From Chlamydia trachomatis (GTDB lineage: Bacteria; Chlamydiota; Chlamydiia; Chlamydiales; Rhabdochlamydiaceae), in contig CAMCLJ010000010.1 of the NCBI GenBank assembly GCA_945875745.1, forward strand, positions 1 to 39,146: DNA of 39,146 nucleotides, in the 5' to 3' direction. Positions 25,108 through 33,742 of this stretch are shown one piece after another. Under the pieces are notes generated by a model. It had not been told where the DNA came from and searched no databases. It saw only the letters and a program-made list of their open reading frames with translations. The first letter of the stretch is position 1; each line of letters begins with the position of its first letter. The position numbers and the translations under genes are program-made.

Positions 25108-25554
25108 ATGCGTTGTCCATTTTGTAATCATGAAGAGTTTAAGGTAACCGACTCACGCAATGCCTCAGAAACCAATGCGGTAAGACGTAGAAGAGAGTGT
25201 TTGAATTGTTTAAAACGATTTACGACCTTTGAAACGATCGACCTTACTATACAAGTGCAGAAACGAGATGGGACGTATGAGGATTTCTTGCAAGATAAGC
25301 TCACAAAAGGATTAGATGCAGCTTGTAGACATACAAGGATTAGTCATGAGCAGGTAAGAGCTTTATCGTATAAGATTACCTCAGATTTAATGGAGCGGCA
25401 GGTCCGTGAGATTTCCACGCAAGAAATCGGTGAGATTATCATGAATCATCTAAAGGCACTTGATATGGTTGCATATATTCGGTTTGCCTGTGTATACCGA
25501 CGGTTTAAGGATGTCGATGAGCTAAGGGATGCTCTAGAGACAGTATCGGGATAA
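25108..25554 (+). CDS. nrdR: Transcriptional repressor NrdR
   Basis: The 148-residue protein has a zinc ribbon (CPFC at 3-6, CLNC at 31-34) and an ATP-cone domain from about residue 50 (VQKRDGTYEDFLQDKL), the full NrdR layout. It represses ribonucleotide reductase genes according to nucleotide levels. It begins a rightward run with the dksA-like and lspA genes, the same order as in Chlamydia. Confidence 0.96.
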   Translation: MRCPFCNHEEFKVTDSRNASETNAVRRRRECLNCLKRFTTFETIDLTIQVQKRDGTYEDFLQDKLTKGLDAACRHTRISHEQVRALSYKITSDLMERQVREISTQEIGEIIMNHLKALDMVAYIRFACVYRRFKDVDELRDALETVSG

Positions 25555-25592
25555 AAAAGAATCATTTACAATCGATAGCAAGGGAATGTTAT

Positions 25593-25958
25593 ATGCCTTT
25601 AACCGCAGAGGAAGTTGCAAGATTTAAACAAAGACTTGAGGAGCTAAAAGTCCAGATGACCCATTTAGTGCGTGGTGTCAGTAGCGATGTAACAGAGCCA
25701 GGAGATTCCAAGGGGTATTCTCAGCATCAAGCTGATGAAGGAACTGATGATTTTGTAAAAACTGTGAATGTGCAGGTAAGTTCAACAGAATTTGATATTA
25801 TACGATCTATTGATAGAGCGCTTGAGAAAATCCAAGAGAATACATACGGCATATGCGATATTTCTGGAGAGGAGATCCCGATTGCTAGACTAGAGGCTGT
25901 CCCTTATGCGATAATGACTGTAAAATCACAAGAAAAGCTTGAGAAAGGGCTTTTATAA
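25593..25958 (+). CDS. DksA/TraR-family protein lacking the full zinc finger
   Basis: The 121-residue protein has the family's coiled-coil N-terminal half and the YGICDISGEEIPIARLEAVPYA hinge at about 88-109. Canonical DksA has CxxC...CxxC here; only the first cysteine (YGIC) remains, with Ser, Ala and no further Cys, so it probably does not bind zinc. DksA works in the RNA polymerase secondary channel. It lies 38 bases after nrdR and overlaps the lspA start by one base (TAATG), as in a coupled operon. Confidence 0.85.
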   Translation: MPLTAEEVARFKQRLEELKVQMTHLVRGVSSDVTEPGDSKGYSQHQADEGTDDFVKTVNVQVSSTEFDIIRSIDRALEKIQENTYGICDISGEEIPIARLEAVPYAIMTVKSQEKLEKGLL

Positions 25959-26485
25959 TGGATTTCAAAAAGAGCTTTTTGCTTATAGCTGCCTGTGTAT
26001 TTATTTTAGGGACAGATGTTTTTTCTAAGGCCTATACATATTATTATATTCCGGCACTTGGCAGATCTATAGCTACTTATCCCTATGGGGGTATCAGAGT
26101 TTTTCACGATTTTTTAGGGATTGATTTTTCATTAAATTATGTGATGAACAAGGGTGCTGCCTGGGGTGTTTTTGCCTCTTTCCAAGACTACCTGCTTTAC
26201 GCCAGGCTATTTATTATTTTAATTCTTGCAGCGTATCTGTTTGTTGTTAAAATGCCTGTTTTAAAACGTGTAGCGCTCTCTTTAATCGCAGTTGGCGCAA
26301 TCGGTAATGTGATTGACTATTTTGTATACGGTCATGTGGTCGATATGTTTTACTTTCGATTTTGGGGCTATTCTTATCCGGTGTTTAATATCGCAGATAG
26401 CTCTATATTTATGGGCCTTGTTTTTGTTTTTATTTTTTCTTTTAAAGAAAAAGCTGGGGCCAAACGTTCCAAACAAAATAATTGA
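25958..26485 (+). CDS. lspA: Lipoprotein signal peptidase (signal peptidase II)
   Basis: The 175-residue, four-helix membrane aspartic peptidase cleaves prolipoproteins before the lipidated Cys. Conserved blocks are NYVMNKGAAWG near 65, GNVIDYFVYGHVVDMF near 112-127 and FNIADSSI near 143; the catalytic Asp are those of VIDY and IADS. It is one base into the dksA-like stop. The basic C-terminus (KAGAKRSKQNN) is normal for the family. Confidence 0.94.
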   Translation: MDFKKSFLLIAACVFILGTDVFSKAYTYYYIPALGRSIATYPYGGIRVFHDFLGIDFSLNYVMNKGAAWGVFASFQDYLLYARLFIILILAAYLFVVKMPVLKRVALSLIAVGAIGNVIDYFVYGHVVDMFYFRFWGYSYPVFNIADSSIFMGLVFVFIFSFKEKAGAKRSKQNN

Positions 26486-26506
26486 TTTTTTACCTTACAT
26501 AATTTG

Positions 26507-27232
26507 ATGGACTTATCTTCTCTTCGTATTAGCACCTCTGAACAAGAGGGTCCATTTCACGCATCTAAGTGGCTTAAACATCAGATGCTAATCAGTAGTG
26601 GGGAGATGGACGACTTATTTAAATCGATCGGCCCCTGCTTTATCTGCCATGCAAGCGGACCGGCTGCTTGCCCAGATCTTTTCCCTGCCCCTGAAATCAT
26701 TTTAGAGGCTTATCGAGGATATGTCGATACAATTAAAGCATCAGCTACTTTAGACGAAAAAAGACTGCGTAGGCTCTTTTGTAATTACTTAACCTATGAT
26801 CTGCGCTCGATTTATGGTGTGAAAGTGTCAGAAGATCGGATGATTCTAAAACCGATTTTACCTGTTGTCCAAATGCAGCTACATCATTTTTTTGCATCTA
26901 AAATTGATGGGAAATTTCATTCGATGGTGATGGCTCAAGACAGTGTTCATTGGGGTATTCAGCTCTCCTACCCTCAAATTTTTGAAGATCCTAAAACCCA
27001 CCAGTTTTTCAAGGTCACTGAATCAGACCAGTTTCCAAATACTATTCTTTTTAAAAAGGTGATCCAGTGGATCCGCTCCAACGCAGTGCCTACGCCCATG
27101 GTTTTTCAGGGGGTACGAACGAGAGTCCCTTTCCGTATAGGAAAAGAGTGTTTTTCTTTTGTAAATAAGCATCCACAACTTACAGTTCATGATATTGTAG
27201 TCGAAGACAAAGGTATAGGAGGGGCTATTTGA
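26507..27232 (+). CDS. Conserved-looking cytoplasmic protein, function unknown
   Basis: I do not recognise this 241-residue protein. The ATG at 26507 is used; the TTG three bases earlier is less likely. No ribosome-binding site is evident. There is no signal peptide or membrane helix. The early segment FICHASGPAACPDLFPAPE has two Cys and a Gly-Pro-rich turn, and the rest looks alpha/beta. It starts 21 bases after lspA and its stop overlaps the cinA start by three bases, so it is probably translated in the same operon. Confidence 0.75.
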   Translation: MDLSSLRISTSEQEGPFHASKWLKHQMLISSGEMDDLFKSIGPCFICHASGPAACPDLFPAPEIILEAYRGYVDTIKASATLDEKRLRRLFCNYLTYDLRSIYGVKVSEDRMILKPILPVVQMQLHHFFASKIDGKFHSMVMAQDSVHWGIQLSYPQIFEDPKTHQFFKVTESDQFPNTILFKKVIQWIRSNAVPTPMVFQGVRTRVPFRIGKECFSFVNKHPQLTVHDIVVEDKGIGGAI

Positions 27233-28464
27233 AAACTGAAGTGATCGCAATTGCTGATGAAATCTTAAAAGGTATGGTCATTAATTCAAATAGCACCTTT
27301 ATTAGCGCGTGTCTTGGAAAAATGGGATTGAAAGTTGATCGGCATACTGTCTTTCCTGATGATTTTTCTATATTAAAACAGGCGTTTACCGATGCTTTGC
27401 ATCGCTCTGATCTCGTCATCTGTACCGGGGGACTAGGTCCTACATTAGATGACTTAACTCGTAGTGTTGCGGCAGAGCTATTCTCTTCCCCCTTTATTTT
27501 TAACGAAGAGATCGCAGCTGATCTACTAAGTCGCTATGGTCCTTCACTCGCTTCCTTGCAAGATCAGGCAACGGTCCCTGAAAAAGCAGTTATTTTACAA
27601 AACTGTATTGGAACAGCACCTGGATTTTTGTTTGAAGAAAAGGGAAAGATGCTCGCCTTGCTTCCTGGAGTCCCTTTAGAAATGGAGGCGATGTTACAGG
27701 ATGCGCTCATTCCTATCCTGAGTAAAAAGCTGCCCGATCAGATAAGTTATCATTCAGAGAAGCTATACTTTTGTCATCTGAAAGAAACTGCATTAGATCC
27801 GACTTTACGCCTCATCCAAAAACAATACCCCTCAATGGATCTGGGAATCTATCCAGGCTATGGCACTCTTTTGGTAGCCTTAAGGTCATTAAATCCTCTC
27901 GATCTATCGGCTGCTAAAGAAGAGATCACGGCAGCATTTCCTAGCTATGGTTTTACCTCTTCTAGCGGCAGAATTGAAGATGCCCTGATTGATTTGCTTG
28001 CCTCTGATAAGAAAACCGTTTGTTTTGCTGAGTCGTGCACAGGTGGGCTCTTATCCCATAAGATCGCATCAATACCTGGGGCATCAGATGTTTTATTAGG
28101 TTCTTTTGTCACTTATTCGAATAGACTAAAACAGGATGTTTTAAAGGTTTCGAGCGGATCTATTAATCAGCATGGCTCTGTGAGCGCTGAGGTTGTGCAA
28201 GAGATGTTGGAGGGGGCTCTTTCTTTATCTGGCGCCGATTACGCGATTGCTGTATCGGGAATCGCCGGTCCCTCAGGGGGAACGAAAGACAAACCAGTGG
28301 GTACTATCTGGGCTGGCATCGGAGAAAAAGGGGCTCGGGCCCAAATCTTTAAACTTAATCTGCGCGGCAATCGTCAAATCATCATGTTAACGACTGCCAC
28401 CGAGCTTCTCGGAGCGTTGTATAGAAAGATCCGATACGGTATTGATCCATCAAAAGGATTTTAG
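27229..28464 (+). CDS. cinA: CinA-family protein (molybdopterin-like domain plus NMN deamidase domain)
   Basis: The 411-residue protein has the N-terminal MoCF-like domain (MKTEVIAIADEILKGMVINS, CTGGLGPTLDDLTR near 65) and the C-terminal PncC domain with AESCTGGLLSHKIASIPGAS near 265-285 and SGIAGPSGGTKDKPVGTIW near 345. PncC recycles nicotinamide mononucleotide; the N-terminal domain is an ADP-ribose pyrophosphatase in studied relatives. The start codon is TTG, fixed by a strong GGAGGGG site and by the family N-terminus, and it overlaps the previous stop. Confidence 0.92.
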   Translation: MKTEVIAIADEILKGMVINSNSTFISACLGKMGLKVDRHTVFPDDFSILKQAFTDALHRSDLVICTGGLGPTLDDLTRSVAAELFSSPFIFNEEIAADLLSRYGPSLASLQDQATVPEKAVILQNCIGTAPGFLFEEKGKMLALLPGVPLEMEAMLQDALIPILSKKLPDQISYHSEKLYFCHLKETALDPTLRLIQKQYPSMDLGIYPGYGTLLVALRSLNPLDLSAAKEEITAAFPSYGFTSSSGRIEDALIDLLASDKKTVCFAESCTGGLLSHKIASIPGASDVLLGSFVTYSNRLKQDVLKVSSGSINQHGSVSAEVVQEMLEGALSLSGADYAIAVSGIAGPSGGTKDKPVGTIWAGIGEKGARAQIFKLNLRGNRQIIMLTTATELLGALYRKIRYGIDPSKGF

Positions 28465-28619
28465 ATTAGTGTCTAAAACCTAGAGAATCTATCCGTTGCA
28501 GATAAGGATCTTCTTTTTTAAAAAAATATATAGCAGTTCATGCTAAACTAGAATTTCTTTTATTATCTTTTAAGCGCCTTTTTCGTTATACTCTGCCAAT
28601 TACCTTATTATTTTTTACT

Positions 28620-29444
28620 ATGAAGCACATGTTAGAAATCACCAGTCTACAAAATCCAAAAATGAAAACTGCTGCCAAGCTATTCGATAGAAGAGGCAGA
28701 GATGAGACAGGCCTATTTTTAATTGAAGGGTATCGGGAGCTGTCACGAGCGCTAGGTGGCTTTGTCAAGATTGTCACATTGTTTATTTGCCCTGATCTTT
28801 TTTTAGGGGAGAATGAACAAACGCTTATTGATAAGGCAATCAGGCAGGGCGCGCAGATTTTTTCTTCTGATCAGAAGGTGTTTAAAAAGCTATCCTATCG
28901 AGATAGGCCCGATGGCCTTATCGCTGTTGCATCTCAGATGCAGCTGTCGCTAGATCAGCTGGCCAGTAAGGTCCTAGGTAAAAAAAATCCGGTTTTTTTG
29001 GTGGCCGAATCGATTGAAAAGCCAGGCAATCTAGGAACAATTCTTAGATCGTGTGATGCAGTAGGTGTTGATGGGGTGATTGTCTGTGATCGATGCACTG
29101 ATATTTATAATCCAAATGTTGTCCGTGCAAGTGTTGGCACTTTATTTACTGTTCCTGTGGTCGAAGCGAAGGGCACAGAGGTGCTGCCGTGGCTAAAAAA
29201 ACATGGAGTAAAAATCCTGTCATCGACCCCTAATACTGACATAGAATATACACAGGCAGATCTTTCAGGTCCTGTAGCTATCGTTGTTGGCACCGAGCAA
29301 CTGGGATTATCTGATGCTTGGCTATCTCAAGCAGATCTTAAGGTAAGAATCCCTATGATGGGAGTGGCTGATTCGTTAAATGTGGCTACTGCCACTACTT
29401 TATTACTATATGAAGTGCTCAGACAAAGGCGCTCTAGTAGTTAG
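28620..29444 (+). CDS. SpoU/TrmH-family RNA 2'-O-methyltransferase
   Basis: The 274-residue SPOUT enzyme has an N-terminal substrate-binding domain (FDRRGRDETGLFLIEG) and all three knot motifs: NLGTILRSCDAVGVDG near 141-156, VVGTEQLGLSDAWL near 223 and RIPMMGVADSLNVATATTLLLYE near 245. It methylates rRNA or tRNA ribose; RlmB-like or TsnR-like targets cannot be separated here. A second Met at codon 4 is an alternative start. Chlamydia has a spoU gene in the same neighbourhood. Confidence 0.9.
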   Translation: MKHMLEITSLQNPKMKTAAKLFDRRGRDETGLFLIEGYRELSRALGGFVKIVTLFICPDLFLGENEQTLIDKAIRQGAQIFSSDQKVFKKLSYRDRPDGLIAVASQMQLSLDQLASKVLGKKNPVFLVAESIEKPGNLGTILRSCDAVGVDGVIVCDRCTDIYNPNVVRASVGTLFTVPVVEAKGTEVLPWLKKHGVKILSSTPNTDIEYTQADLSGPVAIVVGTEQLGLSDAWLSQADLKVRIPMMGVADSLNVATATTLLLYEVLRQRRSSS

Positions 29445-29449
29445 ATATT

Positions 29450-30106
29450 GTGAAAATAATTTTTTGTGATAACCATATTCTTGTTGTGGCCAAGCCTGCG
29501 GGTCTTGCGACCCAGCCTTCTATAGATAATTTAGATAGTATCGAGCAGCAAGCTAAAGCCTGGATCAAACAGGCTTTTTTAAAGCCTGGAGATGTATTTT
29601 TACATGCGATCCACAGGTTAGATAAGCCTGTAAGTGGACTTGTTATCTTTGCAAGAACATCAAAAGCTTTATCTAGACTCAACGCCTCGATGCGCGCTCA
29701 TTGTTTTAAGAAAACTTACCTTGCCGTAGTTGAGGGAAGGATCTCTGATACCCAAGGAACCCTTGTTCATTATTTGATCCATGGAGATTATAAAGCCCTC
29801 GTTGCGACATCTTCCTGTCAAAGTGCAAAGCCCTGTCGATTGCACTTTAAAGTCCTTGAAAGATTGCCTCACCATACGATTGTAGAAATTGATCTTGAGA
29901 CTGGCAGATACCATCAGATTAGGGCCCAGTTTGCTGCATTCGGCCACCCAATCTCTGGGGATGTGAAATATGGAGCCAGATCTGGGAAGCTTCCCACAGG
30001 CCAGATAGCGCTACACCAAGGGTGTATCCGTTTCCCCCATCCTATTTCTCAAGAAGAGATAATGTTTTCCATCGATCCTGTCTGGGATCGATCGCTCTTT
30101 GTATAA
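29450..30106 (+). CDS. RluA-family pseudouridine synthase
   Basis: The 218-residue enzyme starts at a GTG five bases past the methylase stop. The catalytic motif HRLDKPVSGLVIFARTSKA near residues 48-66 contains the essential Asp. GRYHQIRAQFAAFGHPISGD near 149-168 is the second family motif. No S4 domain is present, so it is closer to RluA/TruC forms than to RluD. Target is an rRNA or tRNA uridine. It follows spoU directly, giving an RNA modification pair. Its 3' end overlaps the convergent asd gene by 58 bases. Confidence 0.9.
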   Translation: MKIIFCDNHILVVAKPAGLATQPSIDNLDSIEQQAKAWIKQAFLKPGDVFLHAIHRLDKPVSGLVIFARTSKALSRLNASMRAHCFKKTYLAVVEGRISDTQGTLVHYLIHGDYKALVATSSCQSAKPCRLHFKVLERLPHHTIVEIDLETGRYHQIRAQFAAFGHPISGDVKYGARSGKLPTGQIALHQGCIRFPHPISQEEIMFSIDPVWDRSLFV

Positions 30107-31110
30107 ATTCCAAAGGCTAGTTCTGCAATCTGAACAGCGTTAAGCGCTGCTCCCTTGAGCAATTGATCTGCCACGACCCAAAGATCGAGGGTGTTGCTTT
30201 GAGAGATGTCCTGCCGGATTCTTCCGTAGAAAACATCTGTTTTCCCCACAGCATCGATAGGCATCGGGAATCGATTTTGTTCTCTATCTTCCAGACGGCA
30301 CAGACCTGGGGCTTGTTCAAGGAGGCGGTAAGCCTCTGTTGCAGACAGAGGGTGGTAAAACTCTACATTGAGCGCTTCAGAGTGGGCTCTCAAGACTGGA
30401 ACTCTGACACATGTTGCATTAATTTTAAGCTGAGGCTCATTTAAGATTTTTCTTGTTTCATACACCATTTTCATCTCTTCTTCGCAATAATCAGATTCAA
30501 GTAAAGGGGAGTTGTGCAGAAATAAGTTAAATGCGTATGGAAAAGGGATCACAGATCTTTCATGTGCTTCTTTTGAAAAATACGACCCCGTCTCACCGAT
30601 TAGATCCTCCATCCCTTTTCCCCCAGCGCCACTTGCCGCCTGATACGTGCAAGCGACAATCCGTTTAATTGGACAGACTTTATGTAAGGGGGCCAGAACC
30701 ATTAACATAATAATTGTAGAACAGTTTGGATTTGCTATGATCCCTTGATGTAGATCGATTGCTTGAGGATTGATTTCGGGGATGATTAAAGGCACTTCTT
30801 CACTCATCCTAAACGCAGAACTATTATCGATGACAAGAACTCCTGCAGCAGATGCTTTTTTTGCGTACTGTTTTGAGATCCTATTGCCTGCGCAGAAAAA
30901 AACGATGTCGAGATTTTCAAAGCTGTTGTCGTTGATTATTTGCGCCTCTAATACTTGTCCTTTAAAATCGATTGTTTTTCCTAAAGAGGCAGGGGAAGCA
31001 AATAGCCTTATCTCCTCAATTGGAAAAGACCTAGAGTCTAACAGATTTAAAATTTCAATGCCGACTGCTCCTGTCGCTCCTACAATACCGATGCTGATCT
31101 GTCTGTTCAT
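30049..31110 (-). CDS. asd: Aspartate-semialdehyde dehydrogenase
   Basis: The 353-residue enzyme makes aspartate semialdehyde for the diaminopimelate/lysine branch. It has the NADP site GATGAVGIEIL (11-21), the active-site Cys130 in ANPNCSTI, and YQAASGAGGKGMEDL near 155-169. It stands alone leftward, whereas in Chlamydia asd clusters with dapA/dapB/lysC (from memory). It overlaps the end of the RluA-type gene by 58 bases, tail to tail. Confidence 0.95.
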   Translation of the reverse strand: MNRQISIGIVGATGAVGIEILNLLDSRSFPIEEIRLFASPASLGKTIDFKGQVLEAQIINDNSFENLDIVFFCAGNRISKQYAKKASAAGVLVIDNSSAFRMSEEVPLIIPEINPQAIDLHQGIIANPNCSTIIMLMVLAPLHKVCPIKRIVACTYQAASGAGGKGMEDLIGETGSYFSKEAHERSVIPFPYAFNLFLHNSPLLESDYCEEEMKMVYETRKILNEPQLKINATCVRVPVLRAHSEALNVEFYHPLSATEAYRLLEQAPGLCRLEDREQNRFPMPIDAVGKTDVFYGRIRQDISQSNTLDLWVVADQLLKGAALNAVQIAELAFGIYTKSDRSQTGSMENIISS

Positions 31111-31451
31111 ATGCTTGCCGTTGGATGTGTTAAGGGTGAAGTATACAAATCAATACGATTCCTTGGTATAGAGGTTTTGGTTTTTTATCAATGGAGAATA
31201 AGAATGAATATTTATTACGTAATAAAAAAATCTGTGTCAGGACATATTTTAATAAATTTTTTTATCTTCTTTTTCAAGAAACATTTCAACGTACCAAATG
31301 GAAATAATTTGTTTATGCGGGTTAGTAGAACAAGGGCAAAGCTATCGAAAATTTGCTAAGATAAGAACTTGACTTAGTTTGCGCTAAAATTTATTCAACC
31401 TCTGTCATGAGCTCCCAGGATACATATTATTAAGTATATTGGCTCACCTAA

Positions 31452-31661
31452 TTAATACGGACCTGCAGGAGGCTCGCTGGCCGCCCCACTCAAGTACATT
31501 TGCAAGTTGATGGCCAAGAGGTACCTTTATATGTTGATTTTGGTAATACCGCTTCATCAGATACCGCAATTTATCTTCAGGCATATGGTCGCATAAAATA
31601 TGAAGACTATATTTTACGGAACCGGCCATGGAAAAAGCCCAAGCTTAAAAAAGTTCGATAA
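31452..31661 (+). pseudogene. C-terminal coding remnant, unrecognised
   Basis: A 69-codon frame without a start ends in codons for QVDGQEVPLYVDFGNTASSD and, further on, YEDYILRNRPWKKPKLKKVR-stop. The second half has balanced, protein-like composition and lineage-typical codon use; the first 15 codons look non-coding and probably lie beyond the breakpoint or a frameshift. I cannot name the parent gene. Confidence 0.4.
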
Positions 31662-31774
31662 CATAGAAAATTAACTTGTGAGATAAGCTCAGTATTGGAT
31701 TAGGTTCAAGGATTTGCTTTATTATAGAATATGGGACAAATCGGGAATAACAAAAGGTTGCTGCCCTCGGCAAC

Positions 31775-31909
31775 TCACGAGTGACTTTTGTGGTATCTTC
31801 CTAAAAGCTCAATCAATGAATCCTTTTCTGGTATATCCTTTAGGTCAAAAGTGTCTAGGCAGCACTGTTTGTTTGGGTGGCAACTGAAATAGGGCGTATT
31901 TATGCCTCC
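31775..31909 (-). pseudogene. Short leftward coding remnant, unrecognised
   Basis: On the minus strand a 44-codon frame without a start encodes HPNKQCCLDTFDLKDIPEKD followed by SLIELLGRYHKSHS-stop. The charge pattern and helix-like periodicity are protein-like. It faces the opposite way to the other remnant in this region. Parent gene unknown; it could be chance. Confidence 0.3.
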
Positions 31910-32043
31910 TCATTCTCACAAGGCTATGATCTAGTTTCCACAAGAAATGTTGTCCCTTCTGCTTAAAGGTTTGATTGTTAAAACCTATCTAGCATCTAAA
32001 AGGGGCTTTGATCTATGATAAACCACTTATATAAGGAGAGGTT

Positions 32044-32667
32044 ATGGGAATATTAAAAGAAAAAATACGAACTTCTGTGCAGGATGGGATTCAGGCAGTG
32101 GCCTGTTTGCAGTCAGAACACAACCTTTCCTTTATAGAAGATTGCGCGCATAGGGTCTGTAGATGCCTGCAAAGGGGTGGTAAGATTCTGATTGCCGGTA
32201 ACGGGGGAAGCCTATGTGATGCAATGCATTTTGCAGAAGAACTCAGCGGACAATTTCGGGGTAAACGCCCAGCGCTTGCAGCTCTTGCCTTATCTGATGT
32301 AGGACATATGAGTTGTGTTGCCAACGATATGGGCTATGATCAAGTATTTTCTAGAGGGGTAGAGGCACTAGGAAGATCTGAAGATCTCTTCATAGCTTTA
32401 ACAACTAGTGGTAATTCTGCCAATCTTGTAAAGGCGGTAAAAGCTGCAAAATTAAAAAATATCGAAACTATTTCTTTCCTTGGTAAAACTGGAGGGGTCC
32501 TTAAAGGGATGTGTGATCTTGAGCTGATCATTGAAGGCTTTGCTTTTTCAGATCGGATTCAGGAAGCGCATATGACAGCGATCCATATTATCATTGAAAT
32601 GGTAGAAGAGCTGCTATTTAATCCCGCTCACGCACAAGAGGAACTGGCTCTGAATCATGTCTCTTGA
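32044..32667 (+). CDS. gmhA: Phosphoheptose isomerase family (SIS domain)
   Basis: The 207-residue SIS protein matches GmhA/DiaA: AGNGGSLCDAMHFAEELSGQF near 50-70, ALTTSGNSANLVKAV near 118-132 and the C-terminal EAHMTAIHIIIEMVEELLF. GmhA converts sedoheptulose-7-phosphate to the heptose precursor of LPS; DiaA relatives regulate replication initiation, and the two are hard to tell apart. The GKRPALAALALS segment and overlap with lpxK favour the LPS role. AAGGAGAGG precedes the start. Its end overlaps lpxK by 11 bases. Confidence 0.82.
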   Translation: MGILKEKIRTSVQDGIQAVACLQSEHNLSFIEDCAHRVCRCLQRGGKILIAGNGGSLCDAMHFAEELSGQFRGKRPALAALALSDVGHMSCVANDMGYDQVFSRGVEALGRSEDLFIALTTSGNSANLVKAVKAAKLKNIETISFLGKTGGVLKGMCDLELIIEGFAFSDRIQEAHMTAIHIIIEMVEELLFNPAHAQEELALNHVS

Positions 32668-33724
32668 ATCTTACGTTCTAGATGTTATTGAAGATCGAAA
32701 AAAAGCACCTGGCTTTTTTGTTCTACTTTCCATTGTTAGCCGGGTCTATCAGCTTGGGGTTTTTATTAGAAACACACTCTATGATAGCAATATCTTTAAG
32801 ACCCACCGTGTGGAGGGTTGTGTTGTAAGTGTTGGTAATATTGTTGTGGGTGGTACCGGCAAAACTCCGATGATTCATCTTTTATCTAAGACCCTTAACC
32901 CCTATCTATCTACTTCTATCGTTACTCGTGGCTACCGTTCTCTGATCGAAAAGAGTGGTGCTTGTGAGCAGATATCAGAGGGAAATGGTCCTAAGGTAGA
33001 AGTCAATCGATGTGGTGATGAACCATTTTGGCTTGCGTCCTATACTGGCAGCTCTGTATGGGCCGGCAGCGATAAGCTCGAGGGTGCTAAAAGGGCAGTC
33101 AAAAGTGGTGGAAAAGTTCTTTTAGTTGATGACGGGATGCAGCACCGCAGGCTTCATAGAGACGTGGAGATCGTATTGATCGATGGGACTGATCCTTGGG
33201 GTAGGGGGGCTTTTTTACCCAAAGGGCTTCTGCGCGATTCTCCTAAAAGATTAGCTTGTGCTGATTTAGTTGTTGTAACCAATATACATAGCCCGGAAAA
33301 ATGGGAAGAGTTGCAAGAACAAATTCAAAAGTTGACCTCTAGCCCTACCGTCCTTATGAGACGAATATATAAGATGAATGTGGGCTCCTTTTTCGATAAG
33401 GTTGGGATTTTTTGCGGCATTGCAAAGCCGCAAGGATTTGCATCGGCAATTTCTTCTTTGGGTATAAAAATTTTAGATTCTCTTTTTGCAGATGACCATA
33501 CTCTTCCCTCAAAAGAAAAATTAGAGGCCTTTGCTTCTTCTTGCAAGGAAAAGGGGGCACAGGCTTTAATCTGTACTGAAAAAGATTGGGTGAAGATGCC
33601 CAAAGACCTAACGCTCGCTTTACCTGTCTACCCTCTTGGGATGAACTTGGAGATCGAACAGGGCAGAGATGCGTGGGATGCGTGTATCAACAAAATTGTG
33701 ACTAAGGGCAAGACCTTTTTATAA
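32657..33724 (+). CDS. lpxK: Tetraacyldisaccharide 4'-kinase
   Basis: The 355-residue inner-membrane-associated kinase phosphorylates the lipid A precursor. It has an N-terminal hydrophobic helix and the P-loop VGNIVVGGTGKTP near 57-69, followed by TRGYRS near 93 and the DDGMQHRRLHRD motif near 158-169 with DGTDPWGRGAFLPKGLLRDSP after it. These are all family signatures. The start overlaps gmhA, and the lipoamide acyltransferase follows after 18 bases. Confidence 0.94.
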   Translation: MSLESYVLDVIEDRKKAPGFFVLLSIVSRVYQLGVFIRNTLYDSNIFKTHRVEGCVVSVGNIVVGGTGKTPMIHLLSKTLNPYLSTSIVTRGYRSLIEKSGACEQISEGNGPKVEVNRCGDEPFWLASYTGSSVWAGSDKLEGAKRAVKSGGKVLLVDDGMQHRRLHRDVEIVLIDGTDPWGRGAFLPKGLLRDSPKRLACADLVVVTNIHSPEKWEELQEQIQKLTSSPTVLMRRIYKMNVGSFFDKVGIFCGIAKPQGFASAISSLGIKILDSLFADDHTLPSKEKLEAFASSCKEKGAQALICTEKDWVKMPKDLTLALPVYPLGMNLEIEQGRDAWDACINKIVTKGKTFL

Positions 33725-33742
33725 GATCTTAAGGAAATTATC

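Larger units (their letters stand above)
31111..32043. other. Decayed intergenic region with coding remnants
   Basis: No intact conserved gene is present in 933 bases. I see a low-confidence small frame at 31204-31359 (51 codons, GGAG before the ATG, one hydrophobic stretch), a rightward remnant at 31452-31661 and a leftward remnant at 31775-31909. The mix of broken frames on both strands suggests one or more lost genes between asd and gmhA. A TTGACT box at about 31370 could be an old promoter. The right end leads into the strong ribosome-binding site of gmhA. Confidence 0.5.

Noticed and set aside
32004-32040. TTGATC...TATAAG as the gmhA promoter
   Set aside because: The -10 box overlaps the ribosome-binding site, which would put transcription start at or after the start codon.
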